From Gemmatimonadaceae bacterium (GTDB lineage: Bacteria; Gemmatimonadota; Gemmatimonadetes; Gemmatimonadales; Gemmatimonadaceae): DNA of 64,000 bases. Below the pieces are notes generated by a model, which worked only from the letters and a program-made list of their open reading frames with translations, did no database searches and was not told the origin of the DNA. The translations under genes and the position numbers were made by a program. How positions within the stretch are numbered: the stretch's first letter is position 1; every line of letters starts with the position of its first letter. The stretch is from NCBI GenBank assembly GCA_019186945.1, contig JABAQJ010000005.1, positions 124,001 through 188,000 of the forward strand, in the 5' to 3' direction. This document shows, piece after piece, positions 35,742 through 45,019 of this stretch.

Positions 35742-36693
35742 CGAGCGGATCCAGATGCGCGATCAACGATGGAGTATTCGCTACATGGGCAAGCGACGCC
35801 CGAAGATCCTCAGGTAGCGGAGACCGCACGTCGATCTGCTGACCGGTTTCCGGATGAAGGAACCGCATCCATGCTGCATGCAGGAACTGGCGCCTGGTCG
35901 GCAGATGCACCGCACGTCGACCTCCGCCCCCTCCATAAGTATCGTCACCAACCACGGGATGCCCCAGCGATGCGAGATGCACGCGAATCTGGTGAGTTCG
36001 GCCGGTATGGAGGTGCGCGCGCAGCAGGTCGACCGAATCGAACCGGGCAAGGCGAACGAACGTCGTTCTTGCAGCTTTACCCGTTTGGACTACGGCCATG
36101 CGCGTACGATCCCGCGGGTCGCGCGCTAGCGGTCGGTCGACGATGACACGATCCTGATCCAGATGACCCCACGAGAGCGCACCGTACACGCGTGTGATCC
36201 GTCTTGCAGCCAAGGCGGCAGAGAGGAGGCGGTGCGATCGATCCGACTTCGCAACCAGCAGCAGCCCTGAAGTGTCCTTGTCGAGTCGGTGGACGATCCC
36301 CGCCCGCTCAGGCGGTCCCACGCGCTCCAGTGACTCGGTGCGACCGATAAGGGCGTTGACGAGAGTGCCCGTCCAGTTCCCCGGTGCCGGGTGGACCACC
36401 ATTCCCGCTGGCTTGTCGACGATAAGGAGGCAGTCGTCTTCGAAGACGATGTGCAGCGGAATGGATTCGCCAAGGACGGGACGTGACTCCTGTCGCTGCA
36501 GCACCGCCAGCACATGATCGCCCGCCTCTGGTCGATAGCTCGCCTTCTGGCGGCGTCCGTCGACCAGGACGCAGCCGGTGGCTATCAGCGTGGCGGCCTG
36601 CGTCCTCGAGAGTCCCAGCCACCTAGCCACAAACAAGTCGAGGCGGACGTCGCTGTCAGCCTCCACCGTGACTTCGTGGTGTGCTTCCGGCAC
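35704..36693 (-). CDS. rluD: 23S rRNA pseudouridine synthase RluD-type
   Basis: RluA-family enzyme of about 329 residues. An N-terminal S4 domain (RLDLFVARWLGLSRTQA) is followed by the catalytic domain with the active-site Asp in RAGIVHRLDKDTSGLLLVAK and the motif HTGRTHQIRVHL. RluD forms the pseudouridines of 23S rRNA helix 69. The GTG at 36693 starts one base after lspA; a GTG at 36666 is an alternative. The pair lspA-rluD is common in bacteria. Confidence 0.93.
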   Translation of the reverse strand: MPEAHHEVTVEADSDVRLDLFVARWLGLSRTQAATLIATGCVLVDGRRQKASYRPEAGDHVLAVLQRQESRPVLGESIPLHIVFEDDCLLIVDKPAGMVVHPAPGNWTGTLVNALIGRTESLERVGPPERAGIVHRLDKDTSGLLLVAKSDRSHRLLSAALAARRITRVYGALSWGHLDQDRVIVDRPLARDPRDRTRMAVVQTGKAARTTFVRLARFDSVDLLRAHLHTGRTHQIRVHLASLGHPVVGDDTYGGGGGRRAVHLPTRRQFLHAAWMRFLHPETGQQIDVRSPLPEDLRASLAHVANTPSLIAHLDPLDVFDFYQLAATT

Positions 36694-36694
36694 C

Positions 36695-37228
36695 CTATCC
36701 CGTTGTACCTGGCGTCGGTTGTTCCGCGTCCTGCACAAGGGCACTGGCTCTGGCAGCGGCTCGATCCTCACCCCAGAGCACCCACGCCAGCAGGAACGCG
36801 CCGGTGCTGACTGCCATGTCCGCCACATTGAAGGTCGGCCATCGCGCCATCCCGATGCCGACGTCGATGAAATCGACGACTCCCATAGGCGATCGAATGC
36901 GGTCGATCAGGTTCCCGACGGCGCCGCCGGTCACCAGCGATACCGCGACCAAGCGCAGCCACGCGCCACTCGGCGTCTGACGGTACAGACGCCAGAGGAT
37001 CACCAGCGCACCCAACGTCAGCACAAGGAAGATCCAGCGAGAATACGGGCCCAAGTGAAGGCCGAAGGCCGCACCCGGGTTGTATACAAGCGTCCACCGA
37101 AACGCATTGCCGAAGACCTCACGCGGAATCCCGCGCGGCATCAATGCCGTTGCCGCGATCGCCTTGGTGATCTGATCTACGACCACTACGAAGACCGCGA
37201 GCGGGAAGTACAGCGCCGATGTGGGCAT
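36695..37228 (-). CDS. lspA: Lipoprotein signal peptidase LspA
   Basis: Aspartyl membrane peptidase cleaving the signal peptide of diacylglyceryl-prolipoproteins. 177 residues with four membrane helices. The catalytic aspartates lie in GAVGNLIDRI and TFNVADMAV, and YNPGAAFG is the conserved loop. The ATG at 37228 follows the upstream stop by one base; an ATG at 37243 preceded by GAGGAAG would add five residues. Its product would process the lipoprotein serpin at 55623-56879. Confidence 0.93.
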   Translation of the reverse strand: MPTSALYFPLAVFVVVVDQITKAIAATALMPRGIPREVFGNAFRWTLVYNPGAAFGLHLGPYSRWIFLVLTLGALVILWRLYRQTPSGAWLRLVAVSLVTGGAVGNLIDRIRSPMGVVDFIDVGIGMARWPTFNVADMAVSTGAFLLAWVLWGEDRAAARASALVQDAEQPTPGTTG

Positions 37229-37229
37229 G

Positions 37230-37646
37230 TCACTTCTTGCCATCTTCCTCGCGCTGTTTGCAGGCGATGCAGTACCGCGCGTGCGGAAGCGCATCGAGCC
37301 TGTCGAATGCAATCTCCTCCCCACATCCGTGACACTTGCCGAAAAGCTCCGGCGTCTTGTACAGTCGGCGCAGGGCCTGGTCGATGTGCCAGAGGAAACG
37401 GCCCTCCTGACTGGCGAAAAGGAACGCCTTCTCTCGCTCCATGGCGTCCGTACCCTGATCGGCCATGTGGAAGGAGTACGAACTGAGATCACCATCGGCC
37501 GACTGGGGGGTCGCGCCAAAGACGTCGTCGTAGTGACCGAGTTCCTTGAGAACCCGCGCGCGCTCTTCGAGAAGCCGCTTCTCGAAGTGCTGCAGGTTCT
37601 TCCTGGTCATCGGCTTGGACTTCTTCGCGCCGCTGGTCGTAGGCAT
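37230..37646 (-). CDS. DksA/TraR-family zinc-finger protein
   Basis: A 138-residue protein with an N-terminal coiled-coil region (NLQHFEKRLLEERARVLKEL) and a C-terminal zinc finger with Cys105, Cys108, Cys126 and Cys129. The family binds the RNA polymerase secondary channel; DksA acts with ppGpp. The acidic coiled-coil tip is not clearly of the classic DksA form, so I leave the symbol open. It lies between ileS and lspA with one-base gaps on both sides. Confidence 0.9.
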   Translation of the reverse strand: MPTTSGAKKSKPMTRKNLQHFEKRLLEERARVLKELGHYDDVFGATPQSADGDLSSYSFHMADQGTDAMEREKAFLFASQEGRFLWHIDQALRRLYKTPELFGKCHGCGEEIAFDRLDALPHARYCIACKQREEDGKK

Positions 37647-37647
37647 T

Positions 37648-40600
37648 TCAGTAATCCGGTGTAAGGGCGAATCTGACGGTCAGACCGTCGATATCCGCCG
37701 TGTGCGAAATCGGGAAACTGTCCGTTCGCCCCTCGCTCCCGATCGAAATATCGATCGCCAGAACCTCTCCGGCGATCCATTGTCTGTACTTCTCAACAGC
37801 TTGCGTGAGTTCCTCCGGTCCGTCCACGGCGAGGCGAATGCGGTCACTGACCGCCAGGGCCGCATCCTTTCGCGAACGTTGAACGCGGCTCACGAACTCA
37901 CGCGCGAGGCCCTCCTGTCGCAACTCGGGTGTGACTACCGGATCGATCGCGGCAAATCTACCTAGTGTCTCTTTGACAACCAGCTCACCGGTGGCTCGCC
38001 GGACAATCGTAAGATCCTCGCCGTCCAGTTGACGTGTCTCACCGTCTACTGTTATCGACAACGGTTCGCCGCGTTCGAAAACACGAAGACTGTCTCCACC
38101 AATCGCCTCTACGGCCTTGGCTGCCTCGGGGGTGCGCTTTCCGAACTTCTTTCCCAGCGACCGGAAGTTGGGTTTCGCCTCGAGCGTGACGAGGTCATTG
38201 GCTGAGGTAAGGAGAACCACCTCCTTGACGTTCAGCTCGCTGCTCAGCAAGGGGAGCAGCGCCCGGACTTCAAGCATGCGTTCGGGAGGTACGACACAGA
38301 GTACGCGGGACAGCGGCCGGCGGACGTTGATACCTGCATCCTCGCGGGCAGCGCGACCAAGCCGAGCCAGCACACGGATCTCCTCCATGGCATCCTCGAT
38401 GGCCGTCAGAGCCGGCCCGGGCTCGGACCGCACGAAATCCGCGAGATGGACGGAGGAGCCTTGCAGCTGCCGGTGAATCCAGTCTGACAGGAACGGCGCG
38501 AACGGCGCGAGGAGCCGCGTTGTAACCGTAAGTGCAGTGTGCAGCGTTGCGAACGCGGCGCGGTTATCGGGCCGATCCACATCGAAGAACCGTGCGCGGC
38601 TAAGGCGCACGTACCAGTTCGAGAGATCATCTACCACGAACGTCATGATGGCACGTAGCGCGGCCGTCGCATCGAATGCCTCAAGAAGTGCGTCGACATT
38701 ACGCTCCAGCGACGCCGCGCGTGACAGCACCCAGCGATCGATCATGGGCCGGTCTGCCACTGGCGGATCGAGCTCCGATGGATTCCAGCCGAAGTTCGCG
38801 TACTGCGCGAAAATGCCGGAATACACGTTCTTGAGCGTCAGCAGGAAGCGCGCCGCCGTGTCCCGAATCGCCGTCGGATCAAACAGCTTCGGCGTCCCCA
38901 ACTGGCTCGATGACACGAGGTAGATCCGAACGGCGTCCGCGCCGAACTCGTCGATGACGTCCCACGGATCGATCACGTTGCCGCGCGACTTCGACATCTT
39001 CACGCCTGTGGCGTCCAGCACCAGGTCGTTCACGACCACAGCGCCGTATGGCGCTACCTTGCCGGTTGCGACGGAATTGTTCGGCAGCGCATCGCCAAGT
39101 CCTGTTGCGATGGCCAGCAGTGAGTAGAACCATCCACGCGTCTGATCGAGACCTTCGGCGATGAAGTCCGCCGGAAACTGCGTCGCAACCGTGTCCCTGT
39201 TCTCGAACGGGAAATGCCATTGCGCGAACGGCATCGAACCGGAATCGAACCACGCGTCGATGACCTCGCTGACGCGTACCATCGCCGGCGCGGGCTGCAC
39301 ACCGGCGCACTGCGGACAGGGCCACCGACACGCATCGACGAACGGCTTGTGAGGATCGAAGTCGTCAGGCAGAGCAGCGCCGGTGCGCGTGGCAAGCTCC
39401 GCGTATGAACCGACGACGACCACGTGCGATTCGTCTTTCTCGCACACCCATATCGGGAGTGGCGTGCCCCAGAACCGGTCGCGCGAGATCGCCCAATCGA
39501 CGTTGTTCTTGAGCCACTCTCCGAAGCGCCCTTCTCCAACCTCCGGCGGGAACCAGGACATTCGCGCGTTGCGCGCCAGCATCTCGTCCTTGTAGCTGGA
39601 AGTACGCACGAACCACGACACACGAGCCATATACAGGAGTGGCGTCTTGCATCGCCAGCAGTGCGGATAGGAGTGCGTCAGCGTCCCAGCTTTCCATAGT
39701 AAGTCGCGCGAACGCAGCGCGTCGATGATCTTCGCGTCGGCGTCCTTTACCCAGCACCCCGCGACGACCGGGATCTCGTCGGCAAAGGTTCCGCGCGCCG
39801 TCACCGGTTGCAACATCGCCAGGCCGTGCTGCTTCCCCATGGCGTAGTCGTCCGCCCCGAACGCGGGCGCGAGATGCACGATGCCGCTGCCATCCTCGGC
39901 AGACACGAACTCACCAGGCACGATCACTTCGTGCCGCCCGGCATCGGCAGGAATACCAACCCAGTCCAGCGGGCGCTGGTACGCTCGACCGACCAGATCG
40001 GCGCCAGACAGCCGCAATACGGTTTCCCATCGCTCGGTGTAGCCAACGCCGAGCACCGCCTCGGCACGTGCCTCGGCGAGGATGATCGTCCATGCGTCCG
40101 CTGCGGCATTGCGCTTGCGCAATTCCACATATGCCAGATCGGGATGAACCGCCAGCGCAACGTTCGACACCAGCGTCCACGGCGTAGTGGTCCAGACGAT
40201 GAGCCGGCGCCGACTCGCCGCAGTCCTCGTATCGCCATCCGGGACGAGATTCAGCGCGACATAGACGCTCGGATCCTCCACATCTTCGTACCCCTGTGCG
40301 ACCTCGTGCGACGAAAGCGCGGTCCCGCAGCGCGCGCAGTACGGAAGGATCTTGTGGCCACGGTAGAGGAGCCCACGCGCATGGAGCGTCTGCAACGCCC
40401 ACCACTCGCTCTCGATATAGTCGTTCGTGTACGTGACGTACGGGTGCGCATAATCCATCCAGTGCGCGATGCGCTCGACCATGCGCTCCCACTCGGCACG
40501 ATAGGTCCAGACACTCTCCCGACACCGGCGGTTGAAGTTCTCCACGCCGAACGCCTCGATGTCCGGTTTTCCGCTGATGCCCAGCTCGCGCTCCACTTCG

Positions 40601-40884
40601 ATCTCGACCGGGAGGCCATGCGTGTCCCATCCGGCCTTTCGGGCAACGAAGAACCCCTTCATCGCACGATATCGGCAGAACAGATCCTTCATCGTGCGCG
40701 CGAAAACGTGGTGCACGCCCGGCCGACCGTTGGCCGTTGGCGGACCATCGTAGAATACCCACGGTGGAGCGCCGGCCCGCGCCGCGAGCGTCTGTTCGAA
40801 CAGCCGCTCCGATCGCCAGGACTCCAGCAGTTGCTCCTCGACGGCGCTCGCGGGCCGGTCAGTATCCAGCAGCTCGAAGCTCAC
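37648..40884 (-). CDS. ileS: Isoleucyl-tRNA synthetase, IleS2 type with GXHH motif
   Basis: Class I synthetase of 1078 residues charging tRNA-Ile. The N-terminal active-site element reads GPPTANGRPGVHHV, so the signature normally written HIGH is G56-V-H-H59. The KMSKS loop is VKMSKSRGN near residue 630. The editing CP1 domain (near 200-390, with WTTTPWTLVSN) and the anticodon-binding domain are present. The length and the PGVHHV pattern place it in the IleS2 (eukaryote-like) group, known for mupirocin resistance. It overlaps pnp by four bases and precedes the DksA-like gene by one base. Confidence 0.96.
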   Translation of the reverse strand: MSFELLDTDRPASAVEEQLLESWRSERLFEQTLAARAGAPPWVFYDGPPTANGRPGVHHVFARTMKDLFCRYRAMKGFFVARKAGWDTHGLPVEIEVERELGISGKPDIEAFGVENFNRRCRESVWTYRAEWERMVERIAHWMDYAHPYVTYTNDYIESEWWALQTLHARGLLYRGHKILPYCARCGTALSSHEVAQGYEDVEDPSVYVALNLVPDGDTRTAASRRRLIVWTTTPWTLVSNVALAVHPDLAYVELRKRNAAADAWTIILAEARAEAVLGVGYTERWETVLRLSGADLVGRAYQRPLDWVGIPADAGRHEVIVPGEFVSAEDGSGIVHLAPAFGADDYAMGKQHGLAMLQPVTARGTFADEIPVVAGCWVKDADAKIIDALRSRDLLWKAGTLTHSYPHCWRCKTPLLYMARVSWFVRTSSYKDEMLARNARMSWFPPEVGEGRFGEWLKNNVDWAISRDRFWGTPLPIWVCEKDESHVVVVGSYAELATRTGAALPDDFDPHKPFVDACRWPCPQCAGVQPAPAMVRVSEVIDAWFDSGSMPFAQWHFPFENRDTVATQFPADFIAEGLDQTRGWFYSLLAIATGLGDALPNNSVATGKVAPYGAVVVNDLVLDATGVKMSKSRGNVIDPWDVIDEFGADAVRIYLVSSSQLGTPKLFDPTAIRDTAARFLLTLKNVYSGIFAQYANFGWNPSELDPPVADRPMIDRWVLSRAASLERNVDALLEAFDATAALRAIMTFVVDDLSNWYVRLSRARFFDVDRPDNRAAFATLHTALTVTTRLLAPFAPFLSDWIHRQLQGSSVHLADFVRSEPGPALTAIEDAMEEIRVLARLGRAAREDAGINVRRPLSRVLCVVPPERMLEVRALLPLLSSELNVKEVVLLTSANDLVTLEAKPNFRSLGKKFGKRTPEAAKAVEAIGGDSLRVFERGEPLSITVDGETRQLDGEDLTIVRRATGELVVKETLGRFAAIDPVVTPELRQEGLAREFVSRVQRSRKDAALAVSDRIRLAVDGPEELTQAVEKYRQWIAGEVLAIDISIGSEGRTDSFPISHTADIDGLTVRFALTPDY

Positions 40885-41729
40885 GGCATCCGCTCCAGCA
40901 CGCCGACGATGAGCGCAGTAAGGTCAGGCTCGGCGGCGGCCGCGACAGCGATGATCCTGTCCACGCTCGCCGGCTCCAAGTGATCGGGAAGGCACATATC
41001 GGTTACGATCGAGACACCCAAGACGCGCATGCCACCGTGGACGCCGACGAGTACCTCTGGTACCGTCGACATTCCGACGACGTCTGCACCGAGGGCGCGC
41101 AGCATGCGATACTCTGCACGTGTCTCGAGGTTCGGGCCCGTTACGGCAACGTAGACGCCTTCGCGCAGCATGATGCGCAGGTCGCTCGCGGCAGTCCTCG
41201 CGAGCGCCCGGAGATCGGGATCGTACGGCTGCGACATGTCCGGGAATCGCGGTCCAAGGCGGTCGTCGTTCGGCCCGATCAGCGGATTGTCGCCAAGCAG
41301 GTTGATATGATCGGCGATCAGCATCAGATCGCCAGCGTTCCACAGCGGATGCATCCCGCCGCAGGCGTTCGAGACCACGAGTACTGTCGCTCCCAGTGCA
41401 CGCAGCACTCGAACCGGAAACGCGACTTGCTGCAGCGAGTAGCCTTCGTAGCGGTGGAACCGGCCCTGCATGGCGATGACCGTCTTGCCGGCCAGTGTTC
41501 CACACAGCAGGCGGCCCGCATGAGACTCCACAGTCGACAGCGGGAAACCCGGGACATCGCCATACTCGATCGTGACCGGCGATTCGATCCGCTGCGCCAG
41601 TCCACCCAAACCCGTGCCGAGGACGATGGCGACATCAGGGACGCGGGCGAAGCGCGCACGAATGACCTCCGTCGCCTGGGTGACGCGCTCCAGGGTATGC
41701 AGGCCGCCCTGCAGCCGCTCGTCTCTCAT
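40881..41729 (-). CDS. Purine nucleoside phosphorylase
   Basis: A 282-residue enzyme of the trimeric PNP (PNP/MTAP) family, which splits inosine or guanosine with phosphate into free base and ribose-1-phosphate. Key segments are VAIVLGTGLGGLA (phosphate site), GRFHRYEGYSLQQV, VVSNACGGMHP and EVLVGVHGGMRVLGVSIVTD. The ATG at 41729 follows divIVA by 11 bases. The bases released could be salvaged by the Hpt encoded at 47002-47511. Confidence 0.93.
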   Translation of the reverse strand: MRDERLQGGLHTLERVTQATEVIRARFARVPDVAIVLGTGLGGLAQRIESPVTIEYGDVPGFPLSTVESHAGRLLCGTLAGKTVIAMQGRFHRYEGYSLQQVAFPVRVLRALGATVLVVSNACGGMHPLWNAGDLMLIADHINLLGDNPLIGPNDDRLGPRFPDMSQPYDPDLRALARTAASDLRIMLREGVYVAVTGPNLETRAEYRMLRALGADVVGMSTVPEVLVGVHGGMRVLGVSIVTDMCLPDHLEPASVDRIIAVAAAAEPDLTALIVGVLERMP

Positions 41730-41740
41730 GATGAGTCGCC

Positions 41741-42292
41741 TTACTCGCTCGCCAGCGAATCCAGCCACTCGGGCGTCGTCGGTTTGACTGCCGGCTCGCG
41801 CGCTTCCACCGCTGGCATTGTGGAACCGGGTGCTGCTTCGGCAGCTTCAACATCGGCCAACTGACGTTCGATCAGGGTGCGCAGCTGTGCCAGATAGCTG
41901 CGCCGCTGCCGGACTATCTGCTCCAGGTCACCGTATGCGCGACGCGCCTCCGAACGCGCTCCCTCGAGGATCTTGTCGGCCTCCGCGCGAGCTTCGCGGA
42001 CAATCAACTGCGCTTCGCGGTCCGCCTGCTCACGCATCTCCGCACGGAGCTGTTGAGCGGACACCAGCGCCTCGTTGATCGCCTTGTCGCGCTCCCGGAA
42101 CGCACGCAGCTGCTCGTGAAAGCCGCGAGCCTTGCTCTCCAGATCCTGACATTGTTTCACCAGGCGCTCGACTTCGCGGCCGACTTCGTCCCGGAATTGG
42201 TCCACCCGCGCCTTGTCGTATCCGCGGAGCGCAGTGCCGAAATCGAATCGCCGAATGTCTAGCGGCGTCAGCGTGAAGACTTCGTCGGTCAT
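41741..42292 (-). CDS. divIVA: DivIVA-domain protein
   Basis: A 183-residue coiled-coil protein. The N-terminal membrane-binding DivIVA motif is TPLDIRRFDFGTALRGYDKARVD (quoted in parts: LTPLDIRRFDF, LRGYDKARVDQF). A long charged coiled coil follows to about residue 145 and a disordered tail ends WLDSLASE. DivIVA binds negatively curved membrane at septa and poles and places division or growth factors. It is less common outside Gram-positives. It overlaps yggS by four bases. Confidence 0.92.
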   Translation of the reverse strand: MTDEVFTLTPLDIRRFDFGTALRGYDKARVDQFRDEVGREVERLVKQCQDLESKARGFHEQLRAFRERDKAINEALVSAQQLRAEMREQADREAQLIVREARAEADKILEGARSEARRAYGDLEQIVRQRRSYLAQLRTLIERQLADVEAAEAAPGSTMPAVEAREPAVKPTTPEWLDSLASE

Positions 42293-42972
42293 TGCGGTCT
42301 CGCTCCGAACAGAAGGGTTCCCAACCGCACCATTGTCGCCCCCTCCTCGACTGCCACTTCGAAATCGCCGGACATCCCCATGGACAGCTCGGTAGCTGGC
42401 AGCCCCGCGTCGCGCAGGATGTCGCGCGCGGCGCGCGCACCGCCAAACGTGGCACGCAGCGTCCGTTCGTCGGCGTCCAAAGGGGCCATCGTCATCGCCC
42501 CGCGAACGTCCAGGCCATCCAGATCGCGCAGCCGAGCCGCCTCTCTCGCCAGCTCCAACAACGTAAACCCTCCCTTGGATGCTTCCCCCGATGCGTTGAC
42601 CTGAACCAGAACCCGATGCCGGCGCCCGTTCGCACGGGCGTCGGCATCCACTGCCTGCGCCAGACGGCTGCTATCCAGCGAATGCAACATGGCAAAGCGG
42701 TCAAGGTGCCTGACCTTGTTGCGCTGGAGGTGACCGATGAGATGCCAAGCCACGGGTACCGTTACCTTCGGCATCTTGTCGAGGGCCTCCTGCACGCGAT
42801 TTTCACCCACATCCTGGAGCCCGCAGCTGAACGCCGCCTCGATAGCGTCCGGGCCGTACGTCTTCGTTACGGCCACGATTCGAACGTTCTGCCCATGCCC
42901 GCCTGCGCGGACGCGCGCCGCGATGCGCTCGCGCACTTCGGCAACGCGCTCGTCGAGCCCGGGAAATGGCAT
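42289..42972 (-). CDS. yggS: Pyridoxal phosphate homeostasis protein (YggS/PROSC)
   Basis: A 227-residue alanine-racemase-like barrel that binds PLP and buffers its cellular level. The PLP lysine lies in VRIVAVTKTYGPDAI. Other family motifs are DVGENRVQEAL, WHLIGHLQRNKV, VNASGEASKGG and ELSMGMSGDFEVAVEEG. The yggS-divIVA neighbourhood is a familiar one in division-related loci. The ATG lies 11 bases after the DUF2723 gene. Confidence 0.94.
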   Translation of the reverse strand: MPFPGLDERVAEVRERIAARVRAGGHGQNVRIVAVTKTYGPDAIEAAFSCGLQDVGENRVQEALDKMPKVTVPVAWHLIGHLQRNKVRHLDRFAMLHSLDSSRLAQAVDADARANGRRHRVLVQVNASGEASKGGFTLLELAREAARLRDLDGLDVRGAMTMAPLDADERTLRATFGGARAARDILRDAGLPATELSMGMSGDFEVAVEEGATMVRLGTLLFGARPQ

Positions 42973-42983
42973 AACATCACATT

Positions 42984-44915
42984 TTATCGGAGGTTACATA
43001 CTGAATCAAGCGACGCCGAGCGAACCGAATCTATCGCCTCCATCTCAACGGAGGCCGGACACTTCAAGAGCCGCTGGACGTAGCGCGCGGTCGCATCGTG
43101 CGCTGGCGACTGTCCCGAACTGCCGGCAATTCGGTTGGCGATCCCCTGGTGATCGGGCGCGACGCGAATACCCGACACGGCAGAGTCCGCGACGAGCACG
43201 AGACCGCGCAGCCTCCAGCCCGCTTCCAGCCGGCGTCGGGTGTCGGAACTGACGGAGAGAGCCACCGCGAACGGTCGATGCGCCGAGCCGGCGCCTGAGC
43301 GGAGCGCCCGGAGCGTGGCGTCTCCTCCCTGCCATTCGCCTATGGACTCACGATCGAGCAAGCCATACCTCCTGCCCAATTCGGCCCGGTACCAGTCCGC
43401 ACCCAGCAGCGGAAGCGTGACCGGAACCAGGTCGCGACGCAGCCCGCGCACCTGCTGCCCCTGCCATACGGCGTACGTGTCGTTGTCCCCCGCCAGGAGG
43501 AGTACCGCGTTAGGCGGAGCAGATGCGAACAAGGCATCGGCGAGCGCCACGGGGAGCCGTGCGTCCGGCTGGCGTCGTCGGTTCGTCGCCGCAAGGTTAC
43601 CGCCGAACAGCAGGATGGCGATGGCCAAAGGTGCGTATCGGCCCAGCGAGGCGCTCGTGCGTCGAGCGAGCACGGCAATACCCGTCGCTGACCATGCGGC
43701 AACACCGACAAACGCGCCGGTAAAGAAGTAGTCGCGTTCCCTTGCCTCATGGCCCGCATCCGGAGGAAGCAGGCCCCAGCCGATCGACGGTCCGGCCTTC
43801 AGATTCAACACGACCATCGCTCCGACGGCAGCGACGAGAACGAACGTCAGCCAGGCGCGGGCCGTGCGCACGTCGCGCTTCCAGTGCTCTCGCGCCCCGA
43901 CCCACGCCAGCGCAAGATATCCGGCGGTAACGGCGGCCCGCCCGGGAGAGAAGCCACGGCCTCCGATGCCGAAGGCGAACTGCCAATCGAGATACTGGAT
44001 CACGTTTGCTGCCTGAAGCCAGAGCGGTGCCCGACGTGGCCACAGTCCAGGCACATCGTATTGATCTCTGGCGAGCACGCCCAGAAATCGACTCCACGTC
44101 GACGGATCGCCCTGGTTGATGCCCGGGTCGTGTCCTGCGCGCACCAGGAGGTAGAGCGCACTACTGGCACCCAACGCGACGAGTAACAAGCGCAACGCAT
44201 CCTCGCGACGACTTCTGTCGGGAAGCGGGATGAGCATCAGGCCGACGGACACAGCAAGCGCCGCAAGAACCGCGTATCGCGACGCCTGCGCCAAGCCAAG
44301 GGCGAGGAGCACGGGTCCGGCCCATCTCGCGATCGCGCGCAGGCACAACGCGCGCTCTCCAGTGACACTCGTTGCCAGCAGGATCGCGGCCGGTGCGGCC
44401 AGTAGCGCATCCAGGTGAAGCGCTCCGGCCAGCCCGAGCAAGTATGACAGAAGCAGCGTCCAGCGCACGTCCGCCGATTCTCCCGCACGATCCGCGACGG
44501 CGACGAGCAGGACGGCAGCGCAGAGCGACAGCGCGTACACCTCGGTTTCGGTCGCGTTCTGCCATACGGAGAACGTCAAGCCAGCGGCAAGTCCGGCCGC
44601 CACGCCGGTCGTGGCAGAGCTTGACCAGCGCGCAAAGAGCGACGCTACAACACCACCCATCATGACCGAAGCCAGCGCCGAAAGCGCGTTCGTCGCGACT
44701 GCGAACCACGGTGACGGCCACAGTCGCGTCCAGACACGCCCCAGGAGAACGTACAGCGGCGCTCCAGGGGGATGTGGGATACCTAACGAGCCAATTGCCG
44801 CCTGGAACTCGCCAGCATCCCAGAAGGTCAGGCCGGGGGCCAGCGTGGCCGCATAGGCCAGCGCCAGCAGCACAGCGGTCGTGCGAAACGGGTACGGGAG
44901 TTGAGAGCGCAGCAC
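42984..44915 (-). CDS. DUF2723 multi-pass membrane protein, putative glycosyltransferase
   Basis: A 643-residue integral membrane protein with about ten to twelve helices and a soluble C-terminal part. The N-terminal motif LTFWDAGEFQAAIGSLGIPH with PPGAPLYVLLGR matches the DUF2723 family, related to the GT-C fold protein O-mannosyltransferases and to eukaryotic TMEM260. The acidic DAGE loop is the expected catalytic site. The start is GTG at 44915. Substrate unknown; protein O-glycosylation is the family-based guess. It lies 104 bases after ftsH behind a hairpin. Confidence 0.85.
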   Translation of the reverse strand: MLRSQLPYPFRTTAVLLALAYAATLAPGLTFWDAGEFQAAIGSLGIPHPPGAPLYVLLGRVWTRLWPSPWFAVATNALSALASVMMGGVVASLFARWSSSATTGVAAGLAAGLTFSVWQNATETEVYALSLCAAVLLVAVADRAGESADVRWTLLLSYLLGLAGALHLDALLAAPAAILLATSVTGERALCLRAIARWAGPVLLALGLAQASRYAVLAALAVSVGLMLIPLPDRSRREDALRLLLVALGASSALYLLVRAGHDPGINQGDPSTWSRFLGVLARDQYDVPGLWPRRAPLWLQAANVIQYLDWQFAFGIGGRGFSPGRAAVTAGYLALAWVGAREHWKRDVRTARAWLTFVLVAAVGAMVVLNLKAGPSIGWGLLPPDAGHEARERDYFFTGAFVGVAAWSATGIAVLARRTSASLGRYAPLAIAILLFGGNLAATNRRRQPDARLPVALADALFASAPPNAVLLLAGDNDTYAVWQGQQVRGLRRDLVPVTLPLLGADWYRAELGRRYGLLDRESIGEWQGGDATLRALRSGAGSAHRPFAVALSVSSDTRRRLEAGWRLRGLVLVADSAVSGIRVAPDHQGIANRIAGSSGQSPAHDATARYVQRLLKCPASVEMEAIDSVRSASLDSVCNLR

Positions 44916-44933
44916 AGTGCCTGGGCGAAACCG

Positions 44934-44967
44934 ACGGGGAGATCGCTCATCCGAACGACCTCCCCGT
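44934..44967 (-). terminator. Stem-loop between ftsH and the DUF2723 gene
   Basis: An 8-bp stem (44934-44941 with 44960-44967, ACGGGGAG/CTCCCCGT) with an 18-base loop follows ftsH by about 50 bases. No T-run is present on the minus strand. It may reduce read-through or mark an RNA end rather than terminate fully. Confidence 0.35.
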
Positions 44968-45019
44968 TAGCAACCGTATCCTGTCGAGGCGCTCGGCACC
45001 TCGCCAGTGCGTGCCTGGT

